Positions 26,557-36,172 of a DNA stretch of 64,000 nt are shown piece after piece. Numbering within the stretch: position 1 is the stretch's first letter; every line of letters starts with the position of its first letter. The translations under genes and the position numbers were made by a program. The stretch comes from Nannocystis sp. (GTDB lineage Bacteria > Myxococcota_A > Polyangia > Nannocystales > Nannocystaceae), in the NCBI RefSeq assembly GCF_016714285.1, contig NZ_JADJNN010000003.1, positions 496,001 through 560,000 of the forward strand, in the 5' to 3' direction. The notes under the pieces are model-generated. The model did no database searches. It was not told the DNA's origin and worked only from the letters and a program-made list of their open reading frames with translations.

Positions 26557-27063
26557 TGGGCGGGCTACACGGGAAGAACAACGATCGCTCTACCTCGCTA
26601 GTGGCTCCGTCGACGGGGTGTCCGTCTTCTCACGCCTTGCGGGAGTACAGGTACCGGATGTGCATCCTATCCAGGATCTCGATTCGTGACATTCATATGC
26701 ACCATCACACGAAGTCCAGAGCTTAAAGCACGCCCACAAAGAATGGCATGATTCAGGTCTTTCCCGGGTCGCGGAACGACCTCGACTTCAGGGGCTACCC
26801 CTGCGCCATGTAGCGAACTCGATCCTGTCGTGGTGGACTCCCAGTACGGCGAGCTGAGAGGCGAAGAGGAGGCCAATCATAGGCGAGACCTCTGCCCATC
26901 GGCGATCGGGCGGATGGTCAGCGACGCTTGCGACGGTGGGCGAACGGAAGCCACTCTTGGCAGGGTATCAAGGTGGACCATGAGGGTCAACTCTTTCTGA
27001 ACCCGTCGTTGTGTGGAGACGGATGACCGTTGTGCGCAACGTCGTTCTGTTGCTGCGGGGCCG
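26557..27063. other. Low-GC gap without a convincing gene
   Basis: About 500 bp between the SIR2 cassette and the IgGFc-like gene. Only short open frames occur (for example minus 26667-26876), with no recognisable domain and mixed codon use. It could hold the promoter of the SIR2 cassette or decayed mobile DNA; no inverted repeats or target duplications were identified by eye. Confidence 0.5.
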
Positions 27064-28999
27064 CTACTGCGGGATCACGTCGAGGTCGAGGCCGCCGGGG
27101 TACCAGTAGCTGCCGTAGCTCTGGACGCCGTAGACGCTGATGCCGACGCCGACGTCGCCGACGACGCTGTGGTTGCCGCCATTTTGGTTGCTGAGCTTGA
27201 CGTGGGCGACCTGGTAGTTGGTGACGCCGACGGGCTGCCAGTTGGCGACGTTGACGGCGTCGACGGTGACGACGGCGTTCTTGGGGGCGAGGATATCGAC
27301 GTAGTTGGCCTGCCAGTTGGTGGCGGCGTGGAACAGGTAGGTCTTGCGCCACTGCTGGGGGTTGACGGTGACGAGCATTGCGGGGTCGCTGGTGCCGAAG
27401 CCGCCGTCCTGGCCGACCATGTACTGCGAGACGAGGATCTTCTTGTCGGCGGTGACGACGAACTTGGCGGTGGTGGTCTTGATCTCGACGAAGTCGCCGG
27501 CGTTGACGAGCAGCTTGCCGACCGGCTGGTCGGGGGTGAAGACGAGGGGTGGTGTTGGCCTCGCTGGCGATCACGCGGATGATCTGGCCCTTCTCGGCCT
27601 GGTCGTTGGGGACCTGCACCGGCGGGACCACCACGTATTCCTTGGCCAGGGTCTCGATCGGGAACATCGATTCCTCGAGGTGGTCGCAGGCGGTGACGTT
27701 GAGCGGCACGTTGGTGCACTTGTGGCCGCCGATCACCTGCACTGGTTTATCAGCCTCGATGATCGTGCCAGTGACGTCGCCGTTGTAGTTGCTGAGCACC
27801 TCGAGCACGTCGCCCTCATTGAGCATGACCACGCCGGTGCCGTCGGCCGCGACGCCGCCGCCGGGCTTGACGATCTTGCCGGTCGCCGACGGGTGCAGGG
27901 TCACCGTGGTGTTGTCCTGGCGGGCCGTGACGGCGTAGAGGCCGGGGACGGCCTGGTTGCCGAAAGGCCAGGTCGGCCAGGCGGCGACCAGGTAATTGCC
28001 GGTCCAGGTGTTGGTCGGCAGCAGCACCGAGGCGTCATTGGTGTACGTGACCGTCAGCGGATTATATTGGTACACCGTGACGGGGTTGGTGCTGCGCAGG
28101 CGGTATGCGCCGTCCGGGACGACCACGCTGGGGCCGTAGCCGGAGCTCAATTCGTTGACCCACGGCAGCTTGATGAGCTGCACGCTGGTCGGCTGGACGT
28201 CGACCTGGGCGACCATGTTGGGGCCGCGGGTGACGGTGACCTTGGCGACCTTGTCCGAGGCGTTGGCGACGGCGACCGCGTATTCGAAGGTCGGCGCCGT
28301 GTTGTAGCCGTCGAACTGCTGGACGACGGTGGGGTAGTATTCGCAGCCGATATAGCTGAGGCCGAGGCCGGCGCAGGCGCCGGCGCAGGCGCCGAGGTTC
28401 GGGTCGCAGGCGAGGCCGAGCAGGGCGTCGCAGGTGTCGACGAGGTCGAAGCCGTCGCCGTTGTTGTTGCACACGAGGGCCTGGTCGCCCTGGCAGCTGC
28501 CCTCGCCGGGGACGCAGAGGGTGCAGCCGATGTCATCGACGCAGGCGTCGGGGCAGGCCTCCTCGCTCTTGAAGCCGCCGAGTCCGTCGCAGACCTTGGC
28601 GGTGTCGCCCTCGCAGAAGATCGTGTCGGCGGGGCAGGGCGGGTCGCCGGTGGTGCCGTCGCTGGTGGAGTTGGTGTCGGTGGTGGAGGCGCTGACGGCC
28701 CCGGTGCTGGCGCTGGTGGAGGCGGTCGGGTCGGTGGTGGTGGTGGTGGAGTTCGGGCCGGTGGTGGGGTCGCTGCTGGCGTCGCTGACCGGGCCGACGG
28801 AGGTCGGGCTCGTGGTGCCTGGCTCGCTCGTGGGGGCTGTGGTCGCGGGCTCGGTGGCGGAGGTCGGGCCGGCGGAGGTCGACGTGGTGGCGGCGTCGGT
28901 CGCCGGTCCATCGGTCGCGGTGCCGGCGTCGCCGCAGGCGAGCGCGGGGATGGTGAGCAGGGCGAGGAGCGGCGAGGAGCAGCGACGCAGCGATGTCAT
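27064..28999 (-). CDS. IgGFc-binding-like lipoprotein, apparent frameshift near 27546-27549
   Basis: The gene encodes an exported protein of about 645 residues: lipoprotein signal ('LLALLTIPALACGDAG'), a 90-residue Thr/Ser/Pro linker, a Cys-rich segment ('CVPGEGSCQGDQALVCNNN') and an IgGFc-binding-type domain ('NTWTGNYLVAAWP', 'YAVTARQDNTTVTLHPS', 'VIGGHKCTNVP'). After 'RVIASEANTT' the frame breaks. The correct continuation, 'LVFTPDQPVGKLLV...' to '...GGLDLDVIPQ' ending at 27064, is in another frame, and one base too many in the GGGG run at 27546-27549 explains the shift. Read without correction, the frame continues as Arg-rich non-sense to 26987. It is either a sequencing error or a recent inactivation. 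Myxobacteria carry many such secreted proteins of unknown role. Confidence 0.75.
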
Positions 29000-29068
29000 G
29001 ATGCGGCTATATCATGTCCACCGCGCGGCGCGGCCCCGCAGCGGCGCGGCCTGACGTGGCGCGGGCGT

Positions 29069-29203
29069 GTCAGGCGAGGAGGTCCGGTATCACGCCCACG
29101 ACCTCGCCGAGCGCCTTGTCGACGCGTCGCTGCAGCGGCGCGGGGATGTCACGCGAGGAGGCCCGGTATCACGCCCACGACCTCGCCGAGGTCCTTGTCG
29201 ACG
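29069..29203. repeat. Tandem duplication (79-bp period) of the DUF1552 gene's 3' end
   Basis: The last about 50 bp of the DUF1552 gene, including its stop (TCA on the plus strand at 29149), recur downstream with a stop at 29070. The ghost copy would encode 'VDKALGEVVGVIPDLLA' versus the real 'VDKDLGEVVGVIPGLLA'. Confidence 0.85.
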
Positions 29204-30621
29204 CCGACCGCGCGCATGGCGGTGTTGAGCACATTGCCCGGGTGCATGTCGGTGGCGACGATGTGCTGTCCGCCCTTGAGGCCGCCCGCGCGGCCGGCGA
29301 TCATGCAGGCCATGTTTTCGGTGGAGTGCGAGGAGTTGTCCTTGCCGGCCGGGTCGTAGCCGTGGCCGCCCTCGTGGAGCAGGACCATGGCGCAGCGGTC
29401 GAGCAGGGAGCCGTCGCCCTCGGGGGTGTCGCGGATCTTGGCGACCAGGCCGGCGAACATGTCGACGTGCCAGGCGATGACCTTGCTGACCTCGGCGGTG
29501 CCGAGGCCCGAGTGGCCGAGCTCGTGCTGGTCGTAGGGGTGGCCGGCGATCGGGTAGATGTTCATGTGCGACTGGGCCATCGTGTACAGGAGCGCGACCG
29601 AGCGCGAGAGGTCGCAGACGAAGGCCATGTGGATCAGGTCGTGGAAGATCTGGGCGCGCTTGGCCTCGTCGCTGTAGCCGACGTTGATGTCGAACATGTC
29701 GTCGCCGCCGACGCCGACGTTGTCGCCGCCGACGGAGGGGTCGGGGCCGGGGTCGGGGAGCATCTTGCACGCCTCGGTCTGGACCGGCGGGACGGCCATC
29801 AGCTTGATCTCGAGGTCGCGGATCTCGTCGAGGTGTCGCTGCATGCGCAGGTTGTCGGCCTTGCCGAGCTTCGGGATCAGCTTCTCGAAGTCGTGCTTGA
29901 CCAGATCGATGATCGACTTGCGCTTGGCCAGCTCGTAGGCGGCCTTGAGCGCCTCGCCGGGGTCGGGCGGGACGAAGCCCATGAACAGGCTGTCGAACGC
30001 GGCCTTGGGGCTGACCTGGCCGGGGTTTGCGATCGGGTTGCCCATGCCGTCGAGCTTGTAGGACAGGATGTCGCGGCCGTAGGGGGCGCTGCCGCCGGAC
30101 AGGTACCAGGCGGCCTGGACCTGGTAGGCGAGCGACTTGAACGCGGTGGTCTGGCCGATCGCGTCGGCGACGATCTGGTCGGCGCTGGGGCCGTTGCCGC
30201 CGGGGTAGTCCTCGGGGCCCTTGTTGCGCACGCCGGTGATCAGCGGGCCGAGGGCTTCGGTGTGGAAGCCGACGTCCCAGCCGGCGGCGGGGATGCCCAT
30301 GCCGGTGTTGTAGGGGATGCGCAGGCCGGAGACGATCGAGATGTCGCTCTGGATGCCGGCGTAGCCGCCCAGCGGCATGGTTGCGACCTTGAGGTCGTAG
30401 CCGGGGCCGACGTTGTCGGGGACGTAGAGGTTATGGACGGTGTCGTTGTCGCCGCCGAGCGACTGGCCGTTGAAGGCGACGAGGAAGCGGCGGGCCATCG
30501 GGTCGGCGTTGGCGAGCGCGTCGCCGTGGCGGTTCAACATGATCTCGAGCGCGGGGAGGGCGATGGCGACGCCGCCGAGGCCGCGGAGGAGGGTGCGACG
30601 GGACAGGTTGCGGGGCTTCAT
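29149..30621 (-). CDS. DUF1552-domain exported protein
   Basis: This 490-residue DUF1552 protein begins with a twin-arginine-like leader ('MKPRNLSRRTLLRGLGGVAI'), so it is probably exported folded. Characteristic segments are 'MARRFLVAFNGQSLGGDND', 'HTEALGPLITGV', 'SADQIVADAIGQ', 'RDLEIKLMAVPPV' and the C-terminal 'MVLLHEGGHGYDPAGKDNSS', with His residues that may coordinate metal. It overlaps the DUF1592 gene upstream by ATGA; this pair is conserved in planctomycetes and myxobacteria, which suggests a joint role, perhaps with the c-type-heme-like partner. No experimental function is known to me. The last part of the gene is duplicated downstream as a ghost. Confidence 0.9.
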   Translation of the reverse strand: MKPRNLSRRTLLRGLGGVAIALPALEIMLNRHGDALANADPMARRFLVAFNGQSLGGDNDTVHNLYVPDNVGPGYDLKVATMPLGGYAGIQSDISIVSGLRIPYNTGMGIPAAGWDVGFHTEALGPLITGVRNKGPEDYPGGNGPSADQIVADAIGQTTAFKSLAYQVQAAWYLSGGSAPYGRDILSYKLDGMGNPIANPGQVSPKAAFDSLFMGFVPPDPGEALKAAYELAKRKSIIDLVKHDFEKLIPKLGKADNLRMQRHLDEIRDLEIKLMAVPPVQTEACKMLPDPGPDPSVGGDNVGVGGDDMFDINVGYSDEAKRAQIFHDLIHMAFVCDLSRSVALLYTMAQSHMNIYPIAGHPYDQHELGHSGLGTAEVSKVIAWHVDMFAGLVAKIRDTPEGDGSLLDRCAMVLLHEGGHGYDPAGKDNSSHSTENMACMIAGRAGGLKGGQHIVATDMHPGNVLNTAMRAVGVDKDLGEVVGVIPGLLA

Positions 30622-32295
30622 GGCTCGTCCCTCCGAAACAAGAAGGATTCCTGGGCGACCAGGGCGAGGACCAGCTGGTCGAAGTGGTGGTCGTCGTCGA
30701 CGAACTCCTGGCGCAGGGCGTCGATGAGCGGCATGTCCTCGTTCTGCTCGCGGTGGCCCATGGCCAGGCGATACAGCTGGGTGACGGCGCAGGCGTCGAG
30801 GGTATCGGCGGCGATGAGCATGTTCGCGAGTTCGGCCGGGCCGTGGAAGATCTGGCCGTCGACATCGCCCGCGCCGTCGATGACGCAGGTTGGTTCGTTG
30901 GTGTCGGTGAGGCGGAAGCCGCCGCGCTGGTCGTAGTTCTCGAGGCCGAAGCCGACCGGGTCCATGAGGGCGTGGCAGCCGGAGCAGGCGTCGTCGTTGC
31001 GGTGGGCGGCGTAGCGGTCGACCTTGCAGTTGCTGTTGGGGTTCGAGGGTGGGTCGTCGACGTTGACGTTGGGCGGCGGCGGCGGGACGATCTGGCACAT
31101 CAGGCGGGTGCGGATCAGCTTGCCGCGCTGGGTCGGGCTGGTGTCGCCGAACTTGCCGGCGACCGAGAGGAATGAGCCCTGGGATAGCAGGCCCTGGCGG
31201 CCGCTGGCGCCGTAGTCGACCCAGACGTGCTCGGCGGAGCCTGGCAACGGCAGGCCGTAGGTGGTCGCCAGGAGGTCGTTGAGGTAGCTGCCGGTCGCGG
31301 TGAAGAGGTCGTACCAGGAGCTCTTGTCGTCGAACAGGACCTGCTCGATGAGGAGGCGGGTCTCGACGCGCATCGCGGTGGTCAGGTCAGCGGCGTGGGG
31401 CAGGGCGAAGTAGCCGAGCCACATCGCGTGGAAGCGGTCGAAGCGGTCGCGGGCGCGGGGGTCGGCGAGCATCTTCTCGGCGTAGGCGCGGACGTCGGCG
31501 GGGGTGGCGAGGCCGCCGCTGCCGGCGAGGTCGAGCAGCGGGTCGTCCGGGGTCGTGCCCCACAGGAAGTAGCTGAGGCGAGTGGCGACCTCGTGGTCGC
31601 TGAGGCGGAACACGCCGGGCTGGTCGGTGGCGGCGCCGAGCTCGACGCGATAGACGAACTCGGGGGCCTGCAGCATCGCGCGGAGGACCACGTCGACGCC
31701 CTCGTCGAACTTGCTGGTCTGGTCGGTGTAGAGCTTGGCGAGGGCGGCGTAGGTGTCGACCTCGGCGTCGCTGAGCGGGCGGCGGAACGCGCGGCGGCCG
31801 AAGCTGGCGATGAATGACCGCATGCAGTCGGTGTCTTGCGGGCCGCTCGGGGTGCAGCCGAGGACCATCGCCTTGCGGGTCGGGTCGGCGATCGTCGCGG
31901 CGCTGATGTCGCGAGCGAGGGCCTCGAGCGCGTCGATGAGGGGCGTGGTCGCGGACTGGAGCGTGAAGTCGTTGTCGAAGGGCTCGTAGATGTCCTCGGG
32001 GGAGCAGCTTGGAGCCGGGGCGCGAGGTCTCGCCGAGGAGGTCGCGGACGGTGTTGTCGTACTCGTCGCGGCTGAGGCGGCGGACGCCGGCGATGCTGAC
32101 CTCGGCGTCGGGCGCGGGGCCGCCGTCGTCGCTGCCGCCGGTGGGAGTGCCGTCGGTGGGGTCGGCGACCGTGGCCGTGTTGGCGTCGGTCGCCTCGGTG
32201 TCGCTCGACGAGTCGTCGTTCGGGCAGCCGGCGCCGACGAGCGCCGCCAGGGCGACGCGGCGGAGCAGCGCGGTGCGGGTCGCTGTCAGGATCAT
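30618..32295 (-). CDS. DUF1587/1592/1588/1585 lipoprotein with CxxCH motif, apparent frameshift near 31998-32002
   Basis: This protein of about 558 residues starts with a lipoprotein signal ('LRRVALAALVGAGCPNDD') and an acidic linker. Domains in order: DUF1587 ('RRLSRDEYDNTVRDLLGE'), DUF1595/1592 ('FGRRAFRRPLSDAEV', 'MLQAPEFVYRVELG'), DUF1588 ('GLLSQGSFLSVAGKFGDTSP', 'RTRLMCQIVPPPPPNV'), a 'CSGCHALMDP' CxxCH site able to bind c-type heme, and DUF1585 ('VTQLYRLAMGHREQ'). The frame breaks after 'GSKLLP': one extra base in the GGGGG run at 31998-32002 separates the N-terminal frame from the rest. GGAGG lies upstream of the ATG at 32295. It is coupled by ATGA to the DUF1552 gene. Probably a periplasmic or surface redox-associated protein. 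Confidence 0.8.
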
Positions 32296-32434
32296 CGGGG
32301 CCTCCACTACAGCAGGAACGGTAGGGGGTTCGGAAGCGGCTGCAAAGGGGCGCGAGCCCCCATTTGGGCCGCAGGTGCAGGGCGCGCTCGTGCGCCGCTT
32401 TGCGGGTCGCGCGTACGCGTGGCCGATGAAGGGA

Positions 32435-32575
32435 CCGACGCCGGAGTGGCGCGGCCCTACAGGCTTGGCCACGGGAGTCATCGTCGCCCTGCGGGCGCGA
32501 CGAAGGGGCCGACGCCGGAGTGGCGCGGCCCCATGGCCTCGGTCACGGGAGCGATCGTCGCCCCGCGGTGTCAGG
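32435..32575. repeat. Two 74-bp tandem repeats in the 299-bp gap
   Basis: CCGACGCCGGAGTGGCGCGG occurs at 32435 and 32509 with about 60 similar bases around each copy ('CACGGGAG-CATCGTCGCCC'). The rest of the 32296-32594 gap contains a G/C-rich stretch and no open gene. Confidence 0.8.
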
Positions 32576-32594
32576 TCCCGCGGGCGCGTGGCCC

Positions 32595-34586
32595 TTAGCT
32601 GTGGCGGCGGCGGCGGATACCGAGCAGGCCGAACAGGGCGAGCGAGGCGAGCAGGCCGCGGGTGGGCGACTGGTCGACGTCGCAGCCGCAGCCGTCGTCG
32701 TCGAGCTGGCTGTCGCTGTCGAGGGTGGTGAGGCCGGCGGTGGCGTCGTCGCCGGTGGTGGTGGCGGTGGTGATCGGCGGGCCGCCGGTGGTGGGGATGA
32801 TGCCGCTCGAGCTGCCCGAGTCGGTGTCGGTGTCGGAGATCGAGGCGCTGCTGCTGCTCAGCGAGGTGACGGCGCCGGTGGTGTCGTCGCCGGTGGTGGT
32901 GCTGTCATCGCCGGTGGTGGTGCTGTCGTCGGGGTTGTCGACGTGCTCGAGGCCGGTGCAGACCTTGTTGCCGGCGGCGTCGATGGCACACATGCGGTAG
33001 TAGAACGACTGGACGCTCTTGGGGACGTTGACGGTGACGCGCCAGAGGTACTCGCCGTACCACTCGCCGGGGGCCGAGATATCGCCCATGTTCATGTCGG
33101 GGTCGCCGGGGTCGCCGTCCCAGGACTCGATGTAGGGGCGGCCGTTCTGCTCGCCGTCCACGTCGCGGAAGTCGTGGAGCATCAGCGGCGACTTGTTGTC
33201 GTGGACGCGGGCCTTGAGGGTGTGGTCGATGCCGAACTCGATGTCCTGGGCCAGCTTCTCGTAGTTGACGAAGATCGGCGCGTGGGTGTCCGCGAGGAGG
33301 TCGACGTTGCTGCCGATGAACACCGACTTGGCGAACTTGTTCTCGTTCTGGGACATCGCGACGTCGAGGATGCGGTCCTGGTTGAAGTCGGCGAGGACGA
33401 TCGCGTAGGTGGCCGGCGTGGGCGTGTTGAAGGCGAAGGTGTTCTGCTTGAACTTGCCGAGGTTGTTCTCCATCAGGCGGTCCGGGTAGACCTTGCCGGG
33501 GTGGAAGGCGCCGATGACCATGTCGGGCCTGCCGTCCGAGTTGTAGTCGAGGAAGGCCCCCATGTGGTCGAAACTCTGGGGGTTCTGGATCGGGGGCCAC
33601 ACGAGGTCGGTGTTGTCGACGAAGCCGCCCTTGGTGTTGTTGATGAGGACGCGGTTGCGGCCGCCGGTGCCGTCGCGCAGCGTGACGAGGTCGAGGAAGT
33701 TGTCGCCGTTGAGGTCGATCGCCTCGGCGTCGAAGGCCCCGAGGCCCTGGGTGATGTTGTCAGTGGTGACGTTGGCGAACATGCCGGCGCCGTCGTTGGC
33801 GAACAGGAACATGCTCTGCTTGGTGCAGGCGAAGCATGAGACGACGACGTCGAGGTCCCAGTCGTTGTCGATGTCGACGAACTCGAGGTCCCAGGACCAG
33901 CGGACCTTGTCGAGCGGCATGTTGCCGAGGGTGGCGTCCTCGAACATGCCGGTGCCGGCGGCGGCGAAGTCGGCGGGTTCGCCGGACTGCAGCCACAGCT
34001 GGGTGATGCCGCCGTCGGTCGAGACGGGGTCGCCGACGGGCGCGTCGGGGCCCCAGTCGGCGAGGACCATGTCGAGGTCGCCGTCGCCGTCGACGTCGCC
34101 GAGCTCGAGGTCGCCGATGGAGGCGTCGAGCTGGGGGAGGTTGGTCTCGGTCTCGTTGATGAAGGTGCCGAGGCCGTCGCTGTTGAGGAAGAGCTGGCTC
34201 TGCGACTGCCAGGTGACGCCGAGCATGATGTCGTTGTCGCCGTCGCGGTCGATGTCGCGGACCTTCACGGCGCGGCCGTTGAAGGGGACGTTGTCGCCGA
34301 AGGTCTTGACGCTGATGTCGGTGGTGGCGAGGCCGGCCTCGTTCTTGTAGGCCTGCTGCAGCTGGTTCGAGTTCACCTCGCCCTTGTCGTAGCCGCCGCC
34401 GTTGGCGAACACGAGGTCGATCCAGCCGTCGCCGTCGAGGTCTGCGGCGTCGACCATGCTCGAGCCTGCGTTGGCGCTCTCGGTGAAGAACACCTTGTCT
34501 TCGATCCACGGCTCGGCCGACGCCAGGGTCGGCAGCAGCAGCGAGAGTAACGACATGGGGAGCGGGAGATAACGAAGGCAGCGCAT
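32595..34586 (-). CDS. Secreted FG-GAP/VCBS-repeat protein with MYXO-CTERM tail
   Basis: This 663-residue exported protein has a signal peptide ending 'PTLASAEP'. Several FG-GAP/VCBS units carry Ca-binding-like Asp loops ('DLDGDGWIDLVFANGGG', 'DIDRDGDNDIMLG', 'DVDGDGDLDMVLADWG', 'DYNSDGRPDMVIGA'), suggesting a beta-propeller. After a beta domain and a Thr/Asp linker ('DDSTTTGDD'), it ends in the sorting signal 'GCGCDVDQSP...' with a membrane helix and basic 'GIRRRRHS', the MYXO-CTERM pattern that directs outer-membrane anchoring in Myxococcota. Function is unknown; ligand binding at the cell surface is inferred. Confidence 0.9.
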   Translation of the reverse strand: MRCLRYLPLPMSLLSLLLPTLASAEPWIEDKVFFTESANAGSSMVDAADLDGDGWIDLVFANGGGYDKGEVNSNQLQQAYKNEAGLATTDISVKTFGDNVPFNGRAVKVRDIDRDGDNDIMLGVTWQSQSQLFLNSDGLGTFINETETNLPQLDASIGDLELGDVDGDGDLDMVLADWGPDAPVGDPVSTDGGITQLWLQSGEPADFAAAGTGMFEDATLGNMPLDKVRWSWDLEFVDIDNDWDLDVVVSCFACTKQSMFLFANDGAGMFANVTTDNITQGLGAFDAEAIDLNGDNFLDLVTLRDGTGGRNRVLINNTKGGFVDNTDLVWPPIQNPQSFDHMGAFLDYNSDGRPDMVIGAFHPGKVYPDRLMENNLGKFKQNTFAFNTPTPATYAIVLADFNQDRILDVAMSQNENKFAKSVFIGSNVDLLADTHAPIFVNYEKLAQDIEFGIDHTLKARVHDNKSPLMLHDFRDVDGEQNGRPYIESWDGDPGDPDMNMGDISAPGEWYGEYLWRVTVNVPKSVQSFYYRMCAIDAAGNKVCTGLEHVDNPDDSTTTGDDSTTTGDDTTGAVTSLSSSSASISDTDTDSGSSSGIIPTTGGPPITTATTTGDDATAGLTTLDSDSQLDDDGCGCDVDQSPTRGLLASLALFGLLGIRRRRHS

Positions 34587-34690
34587 GACAAAGCCATATC
34601 ACGGGGCCCGCGGGGTGCGTACAAATTTCCCGCCGACGGCGCGGGCTCGCGGCCGTTGATTGTCGACGCAAGCCCGGGACGACCGTGGGG

Positions 34691-36157
34691 TTACTGCGAT
34701 GTGTGGCCGTGCCTGTGCTCGTGCTCGTGCGAATGGCGGTGGCCCGGTGGGGACCACAGGCGGCGCAGGAACTGCTGCGGGGTCTGGCGGACGAGGCTCG
34801 TGAGCAGGACGGCGGCGAGGGCGAGGGCCGCGAGGTCGGCGGTGGGGATGTTCATGCCCGTGAAGTCGAGGCCGCTGAAGTCGAGGCTGTGGGCGAGGTC
34901 GAGGAGGAGGGCGAGGCCGAGGCTGGCGGCGACGAGGCCGACGCGGGCGCGGGGAGAGCCGGGAGCGGCGGCGGCGGGGCCGACGAGGATGAAGGCCAGG
35001 GCGGCGCCGGGGTCGAGGCCGATGGGGACGGCGAGGGCGGCGAGGGGCAGGAGCGCGGGGACGAGGTTGTGGGCGAGGACCGACAGGGCGGCGAGCAGGA
35101 GCAGCTGGAGGGTTGGGGCGGGCAGGGTGGTGGTGGTTGCGAGGGGTGCGAGCGCCGCGGAGATCAGCAGGCTCGCGGTGAGCCACGGTGCGGTCCGGTC
35201 GAGGGCGGCGAGCACGGTTGCGGGTGCGCTGCGGGCGGGAGTGCCACGGGCCGCAGGAGTGCCACGGGCCGCAGGAGTGCCACGGGCCGCAGGAGTGCCG
35301 CGGGTCGCAGGAGTGCCGCGGGTCGTGAGGGTGCTGCGGAGGAGGGCCGCGACGAGGGCGAGGGCGAGGGCGGTGAGCAGCACCGGGGCGCAGCTGCGGG
35401 CGAGGTCGACGAGGGCGGCGAGCATCTGCGGCATGGGCTCGTCGGCGTGGCCGTGGTCGTCGAGGGCGAGGAGGACCAACAGGACGACGCCGACGAGGCC
35501 GCCGAGGGAGGCGGCGAGGTGGGTGCGCGGGGCGGGGTCGGCGGGGCCGGAGCGGTGGGCGAGGACGTGGAGCAGGAAGCCGGCGAACAGGGCCTGGAGG
35601 GCGCCGAGCCAGGCGTTGTCGAGGGCGGTGAGGAAGCGGTCGGCGAGGACGAAGCCGGCGACGGTGGCGAGGCCGAGGCCGACCATCGCCGCGGTGGCGC
35701 GGAGCGGACCGGCGGGGGAGAGCAACCACCACACGGCGACGGAGACGGGGAGCTGGTGGGCGATGACGGCGGCCTCGAGGGCGTGGGTGTGGCCGCCGGC
35801 GGCGTGGGCCGAGGCGAGGGCGACGCCGTCGGTGACCGAGTGGAGCGCGACGCCGACGATCGCCAGGGTGAGGGCGGCGCTGTGGGTGCCGTGCGAGGCG
35901 CGGTGGAGCGGGCCGTCGGCGAGGGCGGGGCCGAGGGCGCCGAGCAGGAGGGCGACGACGGCGAGGGGGCCGGTGAGGCCGAGGGCGGCGGGGAAGATCT
36001 CGAGGGTGACGAGGCCGACGACGATGACGAGCACGAAGTTGTCGAGCGCGGCCATCGTCACCGGTTGCCGGCGGGCGACGTGGTGGATCGCGGGGCCGAC
36101 GAGCAGCGCGGCGACGCTGACGCCGAGGATCCACAGCCCGTGGAGGTCGCTGCCCAT
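34691..36157 (-). CDS. ZIP-like / ArsP-like permease fusion with His-rich tail
   Basis: This 488-residue polytopic membrane protein has two parts. The N-terminal half resembles ZIP metal transporters: 'ALHSVTDGVALASAHAAGG' matches the HNxxDG metal site (His, Asp, Gly kept) and 'AVIAHQLPVSVAVW' the HExPH site (Glu to Gln). The C-terminal half resembles the predicted permease/ArsP family ('LLPLAALAVPIGLDPGAALA', 'FILVGPAAA'). Between them a cytosolic linker holds five 'RGTPAA'-type hexapeptides from 18-bp DNA repeats. The tail 'HRHSHEHEHRHGH' could bind Zn, Ni or Co. The ATG at 36157 follows TATCAT by 9 nt. A metal or metalloid transport role is probable; direction and substrate are unknown. 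Confidence 0.75.
   Translation of the reverse strand: MGSDLHGLWILGVSVAALLVGPAIHHVARRQPVTMAALDNFVLVIVVGLVTLEIFPAALGLTGPLAVVALLLGALGPALADGPLHRASHGTHSAALTLAIVGVALHSVTDGVALASAHAAGGHTHALEAAVIAHQLPVSVAVWWLLSPAGPLRATAAMVGLGLATVAGFVLADRFLTALDNAWLGALQALFAGFLLHVLAHRSGPADPAPRTHLAASLGGLVGVVLLVLLALDDHGHADEPMPQMLAALVDLARSCAPVLLTALALALVAALLRSTLTTRGTPATRGTPAARGTPAARGTPAARGTPARSAPATVLAALDRTAPWLTASLLISAALAPLATTTTLPAPTLQLLLLAALSVLAHNLVPALLPLAALAVPIGLDPGAALAFILVGPAAAAPGSPRARVGLVAASLGLALLLDLAHSLDFSGLDFTGMNIPTADLAALALAAVLLTSLVRQTPQQFLRRLWSPPGHRHSHEHEHRHGHTSQ
35239..35329. repeat. Five 18-bp tandem repeats within the permease gene
   Basis: Units of GAGTGCCACGGGCCGCAG, with G-for-A variants in the last copies, encode 'RGTPAA' repeats between the two transporter halves. 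The 18-bp period keeps the frame. Confidence 0.85.
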
Positions 36158-36166
36158 CGCGGCGGG

Positions 36167-36172
36167 ATGATA
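36167..36172 (-). promoter_or_regulatory. Candidate -10 box (TATCAT) of the ZIP-like permease gene
   Basis: On the minus strand TATCAT ends 9 nt before the ATG at 36157. The remaining divergent gap up to 36394 holds short CAATTGCGCGGC repeats and no gene. Confidence 0.45.

Noticed and set aside
26667..26876. 69-codon minus-strand frame in the low-GC gap
   Set aside because: No domain, no promoter, mixed codon use; reported only as a gap description.
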